A DNA stretch of 26,835 nt. It comes from CAYUQT01 sp964596165. GTDB lineage: Bacteria > Planctomycetota > Phycisphaerae > UBA1845 > JAFGLZ01. The DNA is taken from contig CAZQTW010000079.1 of the NCBI GenBank assembly GCA_964596165.1, forward strand, positions 1 through 26,835, read 5' to 3'. The notes under the pieces were generated by a model that saw nothing but the letters and a program-made list of their open reading frames with translations, was not told where the DNA came from and searched no databases. This document shows, piece by piece, positions 7,215-16,180 of this stretch (the first letter of the stretch is position 1; every line of letters starts with the position of its first letter). The position numbers and the translations under genes were made by a program.

Positions 7215-8258
7215 ATGACTATGGCGAGAGCGGTTACACTGTGTAGCGGCCAATGGGCCGACCTGAAGCTCGCGACGCTGCTGCCGATGGCCAAGAAGTT
7301 CGGCTACGACGGCATCGAACTGGCGTGTTGGGGCGATTTCTTTGAGGTCCAGAAGGTCCTTAGCAGCAGCACCTACTGCAAGCAGAAATGGGATCTTCTG
7401 ATGAAGAACAAGATGAAGTGCTTCGCCGTCAGCGCCCACTTGGTAGGCCAGGCGGTTTGCGACAATATCGACGCGCGTCACAAGGCCATTCTGCCGGACT
7501 ATGTCTGGGGCGACGGGAAGCCGGAGGGCGTCCGCCAACGAGCGGCGAAGGAACTGATGGACACGGCGAAGGCGGCGAGGAAGTTCTTCGACGCGGCGCC
7601 GCCCGCCATGAAGAAGGAACTCAAGCGGGTGGTGGTCAACGGCTTCACGGGGAGCAGTATTTGGCCGCTCCTTTACAGTTTTCCGCCGAACCTACCCGAC
7701 CAGATTGACAAGGGGTTTGAAGACTTTGCCAAGCGGTTCAAACCCATCATGGACGCCTTTGCCGAGTACGACGTGAAGTTTGCGCTGGAGGTTCACCCGA
7801 CTGAGATCGCCTTCGATATCGCCAGTACCGAGCGAGCCCTCGAGGCGATTCAACATCACCCGGCCTTCGGGTTCAATTACGACCCGTCGCACTTGGGCTA
7901 CCAAGGCGTTGACTATGTGAAGTTCATCAAGCGGTTCGGCGACCGAATTTTCCACTGCCATATGAAGGACGTGTACTGGTCGAAGACGCCGACGGAGGCG
8001 GGCGTGTTCGGCGGGCACCTGAACTTCGGCGACGCCCGTCGATTCTGGGACTTCCGCAGCCTGGGTCGCGGGAGCATCGACTTCGAGGCGATCATCCGGG
8101 CACTGAACGAGATAAAGTACGACGGACCGCTCTCCGTCGAGTGGGAAGACAGCGGGATGGATCGCGAACACGGGGCTCGCGAGGCGTGCGAGTTCGTGAA
8201 GCGGCTGGACTTCGCGCCGTCCGCAGTGGCATTTGATGCGGCATTCGGCGAAGAGTAG
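7215..8258 (+). CDS. TIM-barrel sugar phosphate isomerase/epimerase-like protein (AP_endonuc_2 family)
   Basis: A 347-residue xylose-isomerase-like TIM barrel. The expected metal-binding residues lie at strand ends: Glu192 in LEVHPTE, Asp223 and His226 in NYDPSHLG, His249 in HCHMKD, and Glu309 in SVEWED. The N-terminal AKKFGYDGIELACWGD is the usual first-strand signature of this family. Members interconvert ketose sugars, inositols or sugar acids; close homologues are often annotated only as sugar phosphate isomerase/epimerase, and the substrate is unknown. No signal peptide is seen, so it is cytoplasmic. The ATG at 7215 is preceded by AAGGGG at good spacing; an in-frame ATG at 7221 is a possible alternative. 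Gfo/Idh-type oxidoreductases 10-13 kb away often act with such isomerases, but they are not in one operon here. Confidence 0.85.
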   Translation: MTMARAVTLCSGQWADLKLATLLPMAKKFGYDGIELACWGDFFEVQKVLSSSTYCKQKWDLLMKNKMKCFAVSAHLVGQAVCDNIDARHKAILPDYVWGDGKPEGVRQRAAKELMDTAKAARKFFDAAPPAMKKELKRVVVNGFTGSSIWPLLYSFPPNLPDQIDKGFEDFAKRFKPIMDAFAEYDVKFALEVHPTEIAFDIASTERALEAIQHHPAFGFNYDPSHLGYQGVDYVKFIKRFGDRIFHCHMKDVYWSKTPTEAGVFGGHLNFGDARRFWDFRSLGRGSIDFEAIIRALNEIKYDGPLSVEWEDSGMDREHGAREACEFVKRLDFAPSAVAFDAAFGEE

Positions 8259-8305
8259 TTGTTGGGTTTCAGCTTGTTTCGAGCCCAGCCTGTCGGCGCG
8301 GGTGA

Positions 8306-8330
8306 GCTGCTGATAACGGGCATCAGCGGC
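8306..8330 (+). terminator. Stem-loop downstream of the isomerase-like gene
   Basis: A 9-base-pair stem (GCTGCTGAT with ATCAGCGGC, one G-T pair) closes a 7-base loop, 48 bases after the stop codon. No T-run follows, so it is a terminator-like structure only. The surrounding 8259-8537 stretch holds no gene I can support. Confidence 0.35.
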
Positions 8331-8537
8331 ACCCGGGCGGACGGTTGGGCTTTTCCATTTTGTCCGCTGTGTCCGATAAGAATGGCCCCTGTGGATCGAT
8401 GAAGCACCCCTTGCGCGGAAATGTGGAAAGCCGAGGTCCGGGCGCCTAGTATGTCATGATCCATGTTGTCAAATCGCCGCTGGGTTCAATCGTATAGCCG
8501 GTATTGATGTTGGGCGGGAGTTGTGGAGGGGAACCTT

Positions 8538-8645
8538 ATGTCGGCCGTGCATTCAATGAAGCCCTATCAGAGGCGATGGTTGTATGTCTTCATCAGTGTC
8601 TATGGAGCGGTGACCCTTGCCCTGGTTCTGTGCCTTGCGGCGTAG
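8538..8645 (+). CDS. Small single-span membrane protein (35 residues)
   Basis: An ATG at 8538 is preceded by TGGAGGGG, a near-perfect ribosome binding site about 6-8 bases upstream. The frame encodes 35 residues. A short basic N-terminal part with KPYQRRW is followed by one hydrophobic helix (YVFISVYGAVTLALVLCLAA), and then a TAG stop. The charge distribution predicts an N-in, C-out single-pass inner membrane peptide. It sits in a 455-base gap between the isomerase-like gene and the converging MFS transporter gene and has no recognised family. Such peptides often modulate a transporter or kinase, but no partner is shown by the context. A 74-codon frame starting at 8504 overlaps it in another phase but is cysteine- and glycine-rich and looks spurious. 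Confidence 0.6.
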   Translation: MSAVHSMKPYQRRWLYVFISVYGAVTLALVLCLAA

Positions 8646-8713
8646 CGCACTTGTGTGGGCGCACAAAGACTTTGTTTCCCGCCGGGTTTCCATCGTTCCT
8701 GCATACGAGACGA

Positions 8714-10126
8714 CTACTGTCTGGCTGAGGCCCCCTGGTCGGTGTCATCGGCGAACATCTTGCCGCCGGTATCGGGGGCGAAGAGGATGATGATGAGGCC
8801 GACGAGGTAGATGCTGCACATGGTCATGGTGGCCACGCGATAGTCGCCCTTGAACAGATTTACCAGCGTTCCGGTTCCCAGGACGCCGACGCCCGCCAGG
8901 ATACGGCCGATGTTGAAGGAGAAGCCTTGTCCTGTTGCGCGGATGCGCGTGGGGTAGAGTTCCGGCAGGAACTTGGGGATCCAGCCGAAGAAGGCCGTAA
9001 CGAAGATGCCGGCCAGGACGGCCATCCAGACAACCTGCGTGTCGAACTGCTTGTTGAGGCCGAAGAGGGCAAAGACGGTCGCCCAGGCCGTTATGCACAA
9101 GAAGCACCAGGATTTCTTGTTCCCGAGCCATCCCGCGAGAAGTCCGCCGACAAATCCGCCGAGGATTTGCCCATAGGATGCGAACCTGGATACCTCGGCC
9201 TTGGCGGTCCGGGCATATTCGGTTCCTTGGGCAATCTGATCCACGTAAGTCGCCAGCCACAGGAAGGAGCCCCAGGTCCCCAGCAGCGCCACGGTGGACA
9301 ACAGACTGCCGACGATCGTGGCTCGGCGATACTGTCGCGTGAAAAGATCTCCCAACGATGATTTCTGCTTCTTCTCGCGTGAGATCTTCCATTTCGTCGG
9401 TTCGGGAACGAAGACAATGACGAGAAGGCTGCTGAGGCCGATGAAGAACCCCATGCCGATGACCCACCGCCAACTGGCCCCATAGTTGAGCATGGCCTTT
9501 GAGTAGAGTGCGGCGATGAGGTAGCCGACGTTGGCGGCGGCTCCGATGGAGCCTGCGAGAACGGCGCGCCAACGTTCGGGCCAGGTTTCCACCAGGAGTG
9601 CGACGCAGAGCGGCCAGGTCCCGCCGAGCCCAATCGCCCCGACAAAACGTGCGGCCATCATGTGGCTCCAATGCGTCGAAAATGCCGATAGCCCGGTGAA
9701 TGTGGCGTACGTTGTCACGGAGACAAGCATGCTGCGTACGCGTCCGTAACGGTCCCCCAATCGGCCGAAAACAACGCCGCCGGTCGCCGCTCCCCAGAGC
9801 CACATCGCCAAGGAAAGACTGAAGTACCAGCCGACGGACTTGTCGGCCTCCTTCGTCCGTTCCGTGGCTCGTCTTCGAAGGTCGGAGGCCAGATCGGGAT
9901 TCGCCTCGGTGGCGGCCTGTTCATTCAAGGCCTGTGCTTCCTTTAGGAGAGGCACGGCGTTGGGAACGATGTCCTGGAGCGCCTGGCGCGTCATGATGCT
10001 GTAGACGCCCTGTTCGACGCCGTCAAATCCCCATGCCAGCAGGGCGGCGAGCAGGGCAAGCCAACGGTAGAACGGCCGGGTCTGATAGACGTCATCTTGC
10101 ACGGGCAGGCTGTTGGTCTCGGTCAT
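8714..10126 (-). CDS. Major facilitator superfamily transporter (sugar/organic acid porter type)
   Basis: A 470-residue secondary transporter with about twelve membrane spans. The conserved loop between spans 2 and 3 is GRLGDRYGRVRS (from residue 121). A family-typical stretch near span 10-11 reads LPELYPTRIRATGQGFSFN, as in the sialate/aromatic-acid/sugar porter branch. An unusual hydrophilic segment of about 55 residues (roughly 45-98), rich in Ala, Glu and Arg and probably helical, lies between spans 1 and 2 on the outer face. The substrate cannot be named. AGGAAGGA lies about 10 bases upstream of the ATG. The gene follows valS on the same strand after 267 bases, in which I see no gene or convincing regulatory site. 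Confidence 0.88.
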   Translation of the reverse strand: MTETNSLPVQDDVYQTRPFYRWLALLAALLAWGFDGVEQGVYSIMTRQALQDIVPNAVPLLKEAQALNEQAATEANPDLASDLRRRATERTKEADKSVGWYFSLSLAMWLWGAATGGVVFGRLGDRYGRVRSMLVSVTTYATFTGLSAFSTHWSHMMAARFVGAIGLGGTWPLCVALLVETWPERWRAVLAGSIGAAANVGYLIAALYSKAMLNYGASWRWVIGMGFFIGLSSLLVIVFVPEPTKWKISREKKQKSSLGDLFTRQYRRATIVGSLLSTVALLGTWGSFLWLATYVDQIAQGTEYARTAKAEVSRFASYGQILGGFVGGLLAGWLGNKKSWCFLCITAWATVFALFGLNKQFDTQVVWMAVLAGIFVTAFFGWIPKFLPELYPTRIRATGQGFSFNIGRILAGVGVLGTGTLVNLFKGDYRVATMTMCSIYLVGLIIILFAPDTGGKMFADDTDQGASARQ

Positions 10127-10393
10127 TCACGTGTCCTTCCTACGTCAGCGATATTCGAGAAAGCAAGTGGCTTCAGCGGCCGCAGGTATATCCGAAAACG
10201 GCCGGAAGGGAAACCCGGGAACGGGGTTCAGACACCTACAGAATGGGCCCGACCCGCGGAAATCGGGACCCTGCATTCCCGGCAGCACGGTCTGCCGCCG
10301 TTGAGAGCCCCCTCACTTCCGCCGTTGGTACGGGGTGAAGAGCCAGACGATTGGAGTGCTTGGCGTGGCCGGGCGCACACCCGCGGACAGACC

Positions 10394-13300
10394 CTAATCC
10401 AGCGACTGAAGGCCGGCCACGATGGTTTCGCGCTTCCGCTGAAGATCCGCGAGGTTGTCGCGCTCGCGTTGGACTATATTGGCCGGCGCGCGGGAGACGA
10501 ACTCCTCATTCGCCAGTTTGCCTTGCACACGGGCGATCTGTTCGTCGACCTTGGTGAGTTCACTGCGGAGATGCTCTTTCTCCGCGGTCAGGTCGATCAG
10601 GTCGCCCACCGGAACGTAGATTTCGGTCGCCGCGTCGATGACTTGAACGGCTGAGGCATTCGGGCGTCGACGGTCGGGACCGACATCGATGGAGTCGCAC
10701 GACGCGAGCAGTCTGACAAAGGCATCGCGCTGGGTCACGTGGGAGGTTGTGGCCGGGTCGCTCCGGATCACAACTGTCGGTAGCGTTCGGATCGACGGTT
10801 TCTTCTCCCGGCTGCGGATGTCGTTGAGGCGGGTCCGGATGTCGCGGATGCCCCGGATGATGGCCTGGAGTTTTTCCATGGTTTCCTCGACGACTGGATT
10901 TCGCCATGCGGAGGTTGGCGTCGGCCAAGCGGCGACAACCAGGGCCTTTCCATGTTGCGTCGGATGCTCAATGCCTCGGGTGGGCGCCGCGTTGGTGATT
11001 TGGTGCCACAGTGCCTCCGTGATGAAGGGCACGTAGGGGTGCAGCAGACGAAGGACCTGATCCATCACCCAGATCAGGATCTGCTGGGCCGTCCTCTTGT
11101 CGGGGCCCTCGGTGCGAAGTCGCAACTTGGCCATCTCGACGTACCAATCGCAGAAGTCGTTCCAGAAGAAGCGATAGATTGGCATCACGGATTCGGCGTA
11201 TCGGTAACGACCCAGTTCCGCAGTGACGGTTGTGATACAGTCGGTAAGGCGCGAGAGGATCCACTGGTCTTGCATGTCGAGTGTGGACGGATTGAGCGGC
11301 TGGGGGGCATAGCCGTCCATATTCCGCAGCACAAAGCCGGTGGTTGCCTGCCAGAGCTTGTTACAGAAGTTTCGGCCGACCTCGAATCGCTCGGAGGCCA
11401 CGATGCCGATCGGTTCGTTCGGGTCGGGATCGAATAGGGGGGTCGACGGTTGATAGGCCTTCTTGCAGGCAGGACACGTGAGCCTTCGTTGACTGCGGTG
11501 ATCGGGCTTCTGGGGCATCATGTGGTCGCAATGGGGGCAGACGTAGGCGACGGGCATCCGGACGTCCTGCGTCTCCGTCGTCATGTAGGCGATGCTGAAT
11601 CGGGCGGCGTCGGCACCGTATCGCTGGATGATCTCGACGGGGTCGACACCGTTGCCCTTGCTCTTGGACATGGTCTGACCCTCGCCGTCGAGGATCTTCG
11701 GATGCACGTAGACATGGTGAAAGGGGATTTGGCCGAGGTTATAGAGGCCGGTCATCACCATCCGCGCAACCCAGAGGGTGATGATGTCTCGCGAGGTGAT
11801 TAGCACACTACCCGGATACCAGTAGCGAAGTTCGGGCGTGGACTCGGGCCAACCGAGCGTGCTATGCGGCCACAAGGCCGAGCTGAACCACGTATCGAGC
11901 ACGTCGGTATCCTGGTGAACCTGGCAGCCGGGCAGGACAGCGGCGGGAAGATCACCCTCCCGGACGCAGACGAGCCAGCGGGCGTTCGCCGGATCGTGTT
12001 GGAAGATGACATCGTCGCGACCGGCGAAGGCCTTCCTCAACTCGGCGTCGTCGCAGCCCGTCACATACCACACGGGCAACCGATGTCCCCACCACAATTG
12101 ACGGCTGACGCACCAGTCCCTCTTTTCGCCGAGCCAATCGAGGTAGGTCTTGGCATATCGCTCGGGGAAGAACTTCACTCGACCATCGATGACGGCATCC
12201 ATTGCCGCCTGGGCGAGTCCTGGGACGACTTGTCCGTTCTCCAGCTTCACGCCGCCCTCGACATCGCCCATCCGCACGAACCATTGTTCGGAGAGGTAGG
12301 GTTCTATGGGGGTCTTGCTGCGGTCGCTGTGACCGACGTCGTGCTGGTAGGGTTCGATCTTTTCCATCAGACCGAGCGACTCCAATTCGGCGACGACCTT
12401 CTTGCGAGCGTCTTCGCGACTGAGGCCAGCGAACGGGCCGCCATTGGCGTTAATATGACCATCAGGCGTGAGGATGTTGATCATGTCCAGGCCGTTTCGC
12501 AGGCCACAATCGTAGTCATTGGGGTCGTGAGCGGGCGTCACCTTGACGCACCCCGTGCCGAAGCCGATCTTGACGAGTATCGGGTCGGCAATGATCGGGA
12601 TCGGCTTGTTCATCAGCGGAAGCATGCACTTTCGGCCGATGAGATGTTTGTAGCGAGGGTCATCGGGATGGACCGCAACGGCCGTGTCGCCGAGCATGGT
12701 CTCGGGCCGGGTGGTCGCCACGACGAGATAGTCTTGCCCCAATTTGGCGTCATGGCCGGTCACGTGGTGGCCGGCGATCGGATAGCGGATGTGCCAGAGG
12801 TGTGACTGGACTGTTTCATGGTAGACCTCATCGTCGGCGACCGCGGTTTGGAGCTGCGTATCCCAGTTGACGAGGCGCCGGCCGCGGTAGATGAGGCCGT
12901 CGCGGAACATGCGGAAGAAGGTATGGCGGACGGCTCGCGTGCAGACTTCGTCGAGTGTGAATCGCGTTCGCTCCCAGTCGCAACTGTTGCCGAGGAGCTT
13001 CATCTGTGAGAGGATTCGTTGCTCATACTGGTCCTTCCACTGCCAGATCCTGCGGACGAGTTCCTCACGGCCGATGTCGTGACGGTTCTTGCCCTCGAGT
13101 TCAAACAGACGTCGCTCGACCACCGACTGCGTGGCGATGCCGGCGTGATCGGTGCCGGTCATCCAGAGGGTGGTCTTTCCGCGCATTCGTGCCCAGCGGA
13201 TCATGATGTCCTGGCACGTGTGGTTCAGCGCGTGGCCGAGGTGCAGCGCGCCCGTCACGTTGGGCAGGGGAATCATGATGCAGTAGTCGTTACCGTCGCC

Positions 13301-13417
13301 GGGGGTGCCGGGCGTGTGATGGAAGTAGCCGCCGTCGAGCCAGAATTGGTACATGGCCGACTCGATGGGTTTGGCGTCATAGCCTTTCGAGGGTGAAGAT
13401 GCCGAACGGGCGCTCAT
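10394..13417 (-). CDS. valS: Valine--tRNA ligase
   Basis: This 1007-residue class Ia synthetase charges tRNA-Val. The HIGH motif is HLGH (residues 59-62, in PLPNVTGALHLGHAL). The large CP1 editing domain contains VVATTRPETMLGDTAVAVHP. The KMSKS loop is TMSKSKGN (Thr582 in place of the first Lys). Between the KMSKS loop and the anticodon-binding domain lies a four-cysteine zinc-ribbon-like insert, CPHC (Cys627, Cys630) and CPAC (Cys648, Cys651). The anticodon-binding domain and a C-terminal coiled coil of about 65 residues (LTAEKEHLRSELTKVDEQI onward) follow. The length is somewhat above the roughly 950 of E. coli ValRS because of the insert. The ATG at 13417 is preceded by AGGAG about 10 bases upstream. 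No T-box or other leader is evident. Confidence 0.97.
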   Translation of the reverse strand: MSARSASSPSKGYDAKPIESAMYQFWLDGGYFHHTPGTPGDGNDYCIMIPLPNVTGALHLGHALNHTCQDIMIRWARMRGKTTLWMTGTDHAGIATQSVVERRLFELEGKNRHDIGREELVRRIWQWKDQYEQRILSQMKLLGNSCDWERTRFTLDEVCTRAVRHTFFRMFRDGLIYRGRRLVNWDTQLQTAVADDEVYHETVQSHLWHIRYPIAGHHVTGHDAKLGQDYLVVATTRPETMLGDTAVAVHPDDPRYKHLIGRKCMLPLMNKPIPIIADPILVKIGFGTGCVKVTPAHDPNDYDCGLRNGLDMINILTPDGHINANGGPFAGLSREDARKKVVAELESLGLMEKIEPYQHDVGHSDRSKTPIEPYLSEQWFVRMGDVEGGVKLENGQVVPGLAQAAMDAVIDGRVKFFPERYAKTYLDWLGEKRDWCVSRQLWWGHRLPVWYVTGCDDAELRKAFAGRDDVIFQHDPANARWLVCVREGDLPAAVLPGCQVHQDTDVLDTWFSSALWPHSTLGWPESTPELRYWYPGSVLITSRDIITLWVARMVMTGLYNLGQIPFHHVYVHPKILDGEGQTMSKSKGNGVDPVEIIQRYGADAARFSIAYMTTETQDVRMPVAYVCPHCDHMMPQKPDHRSQRRLTCPACKKAYQPSTPLFDPDPNEPIGIVASERFEVGRNFCNKLWQATTGFVLRNMDGYAPQPLNPSTLDMQDQWILSRLTDCITTVTAELGRYRYAESVMPIYRFFWNDFCDWYVEMAKLRLRTEGPDKRTAQQILIWVMDQVLRLLHPYVPFITEALWHQITNAAPTRGIEHPTQHGKALVVAAWPTPTSAWRNPVVEETMEKLQAIIRGIRDIRTRLNDIRSREKKPSIRTLPTVVIRSDPATTSHVTQRDAFVRLLASCDSIDVGPDRRRPNASAVQVIDAATEIYVPVGDLIDLTAEKEHLRSELTKVDEQIARVQGKLANEEFVSRAPANIVQRERDNLADLQRKRETIVAGLQSLD

Positions 13418-13667
13418 GCAACAGATCTCCTGCGGGTTGATCGCATGGGTTTTCGGTTCGTCGATGTTTACGTCGGATCGGCCGGGGTCGTCGGGTTTAG
13501 CCGCGGGTGACGCCCCGGCGACGAACTATGACGGGCGATCGAATAAGGTACGACTCGGACATCGGTAGATTCCCCAGAGATAGTCTGAACAGCTATCTGG
13601 TTGTGTGATGATTATATCGGCAGGAAGCACCCAGCGGAACCACCCGGGTGGCCGAGTCCTGAGGTCA
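13418..13667. other. Intergenic region upstream of valS without a gene
   Basis: This stretch between the valS start and the permease terminator shows no credible coding frame. One small inverted repeat, AGATAG (13578-13583) with CTATCT (13593-13598) around a 9-base loop, lies about 160 bases upstream of valS and might be an operator or a processing hairpin. I found no convincing -35/-10 pair, although a valS promoter would be expected here. Confidence 0.4.
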
Positions 13668-13702
13668 AAGGGAAGGGCGCCCACGTGGGGCGTCCTTCCC
13701 TT
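13668..13702 (-). terminator. Strong hairpin terminator after the NCS1 permease gene
   Basis: A 15-base-pair stem (AAGGGAAGGGCGCCC at 13668-13682 with GGGCGTCCTTCCCTT at 13688-13702, one G-T pair) closes a 5-base loop. It begins 27 bases after the permease stop. On the minus strand the stem ends in CCCTTTG, a short T-run, so it would act as an intrinsic terminator for the permease transcript. Confidence 0.7.
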
Positions 13703-13729
13703 ATGACACACCACCATAGTACGGCCCGG

Positions 13730-15133
13730 CTACTTGGCCTCCGGATTGATCGGTTGGACTGCCCCTTCGATGACCGGCGGACGGATGCCGGCGAGTGCGT
13801 AGTACACGACGAAGCCTACGATGAAGGAATAGACGCCCGTCGGGTGCCAGTCCGGGAGTAGGCCCAACAGAGGATTGTTGGAGATCCCGACGATGAAACC
13901 GATGAGCCACGCGGCGTAGCCGGCCATGTTGATGCCCACGCGAGGCCCGGACCACTTCTTGCCCGACAGGAACCAGTCGGCCGCCATTGCGCCTACGACC
14001 GGTCCGAACGATGCGCCGATCAGGCCGAAGAAGGGCGCCAGTTTGGCCGAGGCTCCGGTGACGGCCAGGATGATACCCAGAGACACGCCGACCATGGTGA
14101 TCGGTACGCGGGCATTGGGCTTGCCCAACATGGTCGAAAGACTGTTGCCGATGATGAACGAGCAGAAACAGGCGGGGGCCATCGAACCGATGGCGAAGAG
14201 GATCAGCATGACCTTGGCGATGCCGGGGCTCAGGGTGCTGAGCGCGTCACCGTAGCTCCAAGCCGCCATGGCGGGGTTCTTGCCGTGCGCGCCGGCCACG
14301 GTGATGACAGCCAGTCCGGCCGTGAACAGGATCGCCACGAAGATACCGACAAGTCCGCCCATGCTCACATCGGATTTGTTACGGGCATTCGAACAGAAAT
14401 CGGCCCCGGCGGCACCGGCGGTGGCGAAGAAACCGACGATCATTTGGATTGCCATGAGCATGCCTGCGAATGCGGGGATCGTCGCCGTGGTCTTTGCGGG
14501 GGCCGCCGGCCCGGTAAACGAGCCGATGTGCGGAAGGGCCAACACCGCACCGATGAGCAGAATAACGATCGGGACGATTGGGAAGATCTGATTGATTCGG
14601 GCGACGTAGTTGATGCCCTTGGCGCCGATAAACGCAAACGCATAGCCCCAAATGATGGCAAAGATCACGAACTTGATATCGAACGCGGCCGTCTGACCGG
14701 GCTCGACGGGGCCCAGAAGCGTGATGGCCGGTTGGCCGAAGCCGTTCAGGATGAGCTTGGCAGCATAATAGGTGCCCACGCTATACCAACCGATCTGGAG
14801 CAGGCCCATGAAGATGCCGGGCAGGAAATACCCGCCCTTGGTGCCGAACGTGCTGGTGCCGACCACGTAGAGCGGCAGGCCTGTCGTCATGCCAAGCATG
14901 CCGGGCACGACGTAGAACAGGAAGTGGCAAATCAGGCCGGCCAAGACCACACCCAAAAGCACCGATCCCAGGCTGCCCCTGGTCAGTGTTCCGCCGCCCA
15001 ACTGGTCGTAGAACGCGATCCACAGGAAGATGCCCGCGTAGGACGGAGCGGTGTTCTTGAACCACGCCGCCCGGTTGGCGGCAGGCACGGGGGAGACGGA
15101 ACTGATGTAACCCGGGACGTCATTCGCTGGCAT
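13730..15133 (-). CDS. NCS1-family nucleobase permease, cytosine-permease-like
   Basis: A 467-residue inner membrane protein with about twelve spans, related to CodB and other purine/cytosine permeases. Supporting segments are WFKNTAPSYAGIFLWIAFYD in span 1, GMTTGLPLYVVGTSTFGTKG after span 2, GYAFAFIGAKGINYVARI in the middle, and FFATAGAAGADFCSNARNKSD, which matches the NCS1 span 6 loop. The family moves cytosine, purines, allantoin, hydantoins or thiamine with Na+ or H+; the exact substrate is not readable. No codA-type deaminase lies next to it. The ATG at 15133 has AAAGGA upstream, a clear promoter lies at 15195-15223, and a strong terminator follows, so it is probably transcribed alone. 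Confidence 0.88.
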   Translation of the reverse strand: MPANDVPGYISSVSPVPAANRAAWFKNTAPSYAGIFLWIAFYDQLGGGTLTRGSLGSVLLGVVLAGLICHFLFYVVPGMLGMTTGLPLYVVGTSTFGTKGGYFLPGIFMGLLQIGWYSVGTYYAAKLILNGFGQPAITLLGPVEPGQTAAFDIKFVIFAIIWGYAFAFIGAKGINYVARINQIFPIVPIVILLIGAVLALPHIGSFTGPAAPAKTTATIPAFAGMLMAIQMIVGFFATAGAAGADFCSNARNKSDVSMGGLVGIFVAILFTAGLAVITVAGAHGKNPAMAAWSYGDALSTLSPGIAKVMLILFAIGSMAPACFCSFIIGNSLSTMLGKPNARVPITMVGVSLGIILAVTGASAKLAPFFGLIGASFGPVVGAMAADWFLSGKKWSGPRVGINMAGYAAWLIGFIVGISNNPLLGLLPDWHPTGVYSFIVGFVVYYALAGIRPPVIEGAVQPINPEAK

Positions 15134-15194
15134 GTCAGTGTCCTTTCGTAGTCTGGAGGCCTTCTGGGGTCACCCACACAACGCTCGTGGCAGA

Positions 15195-15223
15195 ATTGCA
15201 CCGCGTCCGACGCTCGATGTCAA
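15195..15223 (-). promoter_or_regulatory. Sigma70-type promoter of the NCS1 permease gene
   Basis: On the minus strand a perfect TTGACA (15218-15223) is followed after 17 bases by TGCAAT (15195-15200). Transcription would start near 15188, about 55 bases upstream of the permease ATG and after the end of rsmA. Confidence 0.6.
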
Positions 15224-15247
15224 GAATTGACTCGGCAGTTGGTTGGT

Positions 15248-16141
15248 TCATGGGGAACCACGGGGCGCCGGTGGAGCGACCTCGATCACGCGGTTTGCAA
15301 GGCCAACCCATTGCGGGGGCGCGATCTGTTCGGGTCGATCGCGGGGATCGAGGCCGATATCGGCCAGGACCTTCCGAGCGACGTCGTGTCCGCACGCCGA
15401 GGCCAGGTTGTGTGCGAGCGTCTTGCGGCGATGGAGAAAGGACTCACGAACGAGCCGGGCGAACAGACCCACATGTCTGATTGCTCCTCGGCGTTCCAAA
15501 GAGGGATCCAGCCGGAGCATCAGCGAGTTCACGGCGGGTCTCGGCCAGAAGGCCTGAGGAGGGACCGCCGCGATCCGGCTGATTTCCGTCAATGCCTGAA
15601 CGATGATGCTCAGGGGTCCGTAGTCTTTGTCGCCCGGACCGGCAAGGAGCTTATCGCCTACCTCCTTCTGGACCGTGAAGCACAGCCGGCATAACTCCAG
15701 GTCGTTGATCAGAAGGTCGATGACAAGCGGGGAAGCGATCTGATAGGGCAAGTTGGCCACCAGGAGGCACCGACCGCCCGATTCACGGCGGGAATCGCGC
15801 AAGAGACGCAGCACCTCCGGATCGACGTCATGCTTGCCCTCAAGCACGTCGCCGTGAATGAGAACGACGTTGTCACATTCAGCGAGCATGTTGCGCGCTA
15901 CAGCCGCGAGGCCTTTATCGATTTCGACCGCAATGACCTTGCCGGCCAGGGCCGCCAGCTCCTTGGTCAGGGAACCCGTGCCGCAGCCGACCTCCAGTAC
16001 GACATCGCCGGGGCGGATCTCGGCGGAGGCGACGAGCTTTCGCATCAGATTACCGTCGATGAGAAAATGCTGGCCGAATCGCTTGGTGGGGCGCAGCCCG
16101 GCCTCATCGAGAAGCGTGCGTATGGTGGTTTGAGTCTGCAT
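15248..16141 (-). CDS. rsmA: 16S rRNA (adenine1518-N6/adenine1519-N6)-dimethyltransferase
   Basis: RsmA/KsgA (297 residues) dimethylates the two adjacent adenines in the helix 45 loop of 16S rRNA late in small-subunit assembly. The protein has the N-terminal KRFGQHFL (residues 20-27), motif I LEVGCGTGSLT (from residue 49), AVEID, and the catalytic NLPYQI (residues 130-135). It then has the C-terminal domain with FWPRPAVNSLMLRLDP and the RRKTLAHNL helix that contacts rRNA. Length and order are normal. It begins 39 bases after hxlB on the same strand and is likely co-transcribed with it, an association with no obvious functional meaning. The ATG at 16141 has a modest GGCAGG sequence upstream. 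Confidence 0.96.
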   Translation of the reverse strand: MQTQTTIRTLLDEAGLRPTKRFGQHFLIDGNLMRKLVASAEIRPGDVVLEVGCGTGSLTKELAALAGKVIAVEIDKGLAAVARNMLAECDNVVLIHGDVLEGKHDVDPEVLRLLRDSRRESGGRCLLVANLPYQIASPLVIDLLINDLELCRLCFTVQKEVGDKLLAGPGDKDYGPLSIIVQALTEISRIAAVPPQAFWPRPAVNSLMLRLDPSLERRGAIRHVGLFARLVRESFLHRRKTLAHNLASACGHDVARKVLADIGLDPRDRPEQIAPPQWVGLANRVIEVAPPAPRGSP

Positions 16142-16180
16142 GCCCGGACCTGCCGCCCGCGTTCGGGCGAAGAGGGCCTT

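Noticed and set aside
8504..8728. 74-codon frame overlapping the small membrane ORF
   Set aside because: The ATG has no ribosome binding site and the product is Cys/Gly-rich without a pattern; the frame at 8538 is better supported.
11864..12805. 313-codon open frame antisense to valS
   Set aside because: It lies fully within valS, whose editing-domain residues are conserved; a second protein is unlikely.
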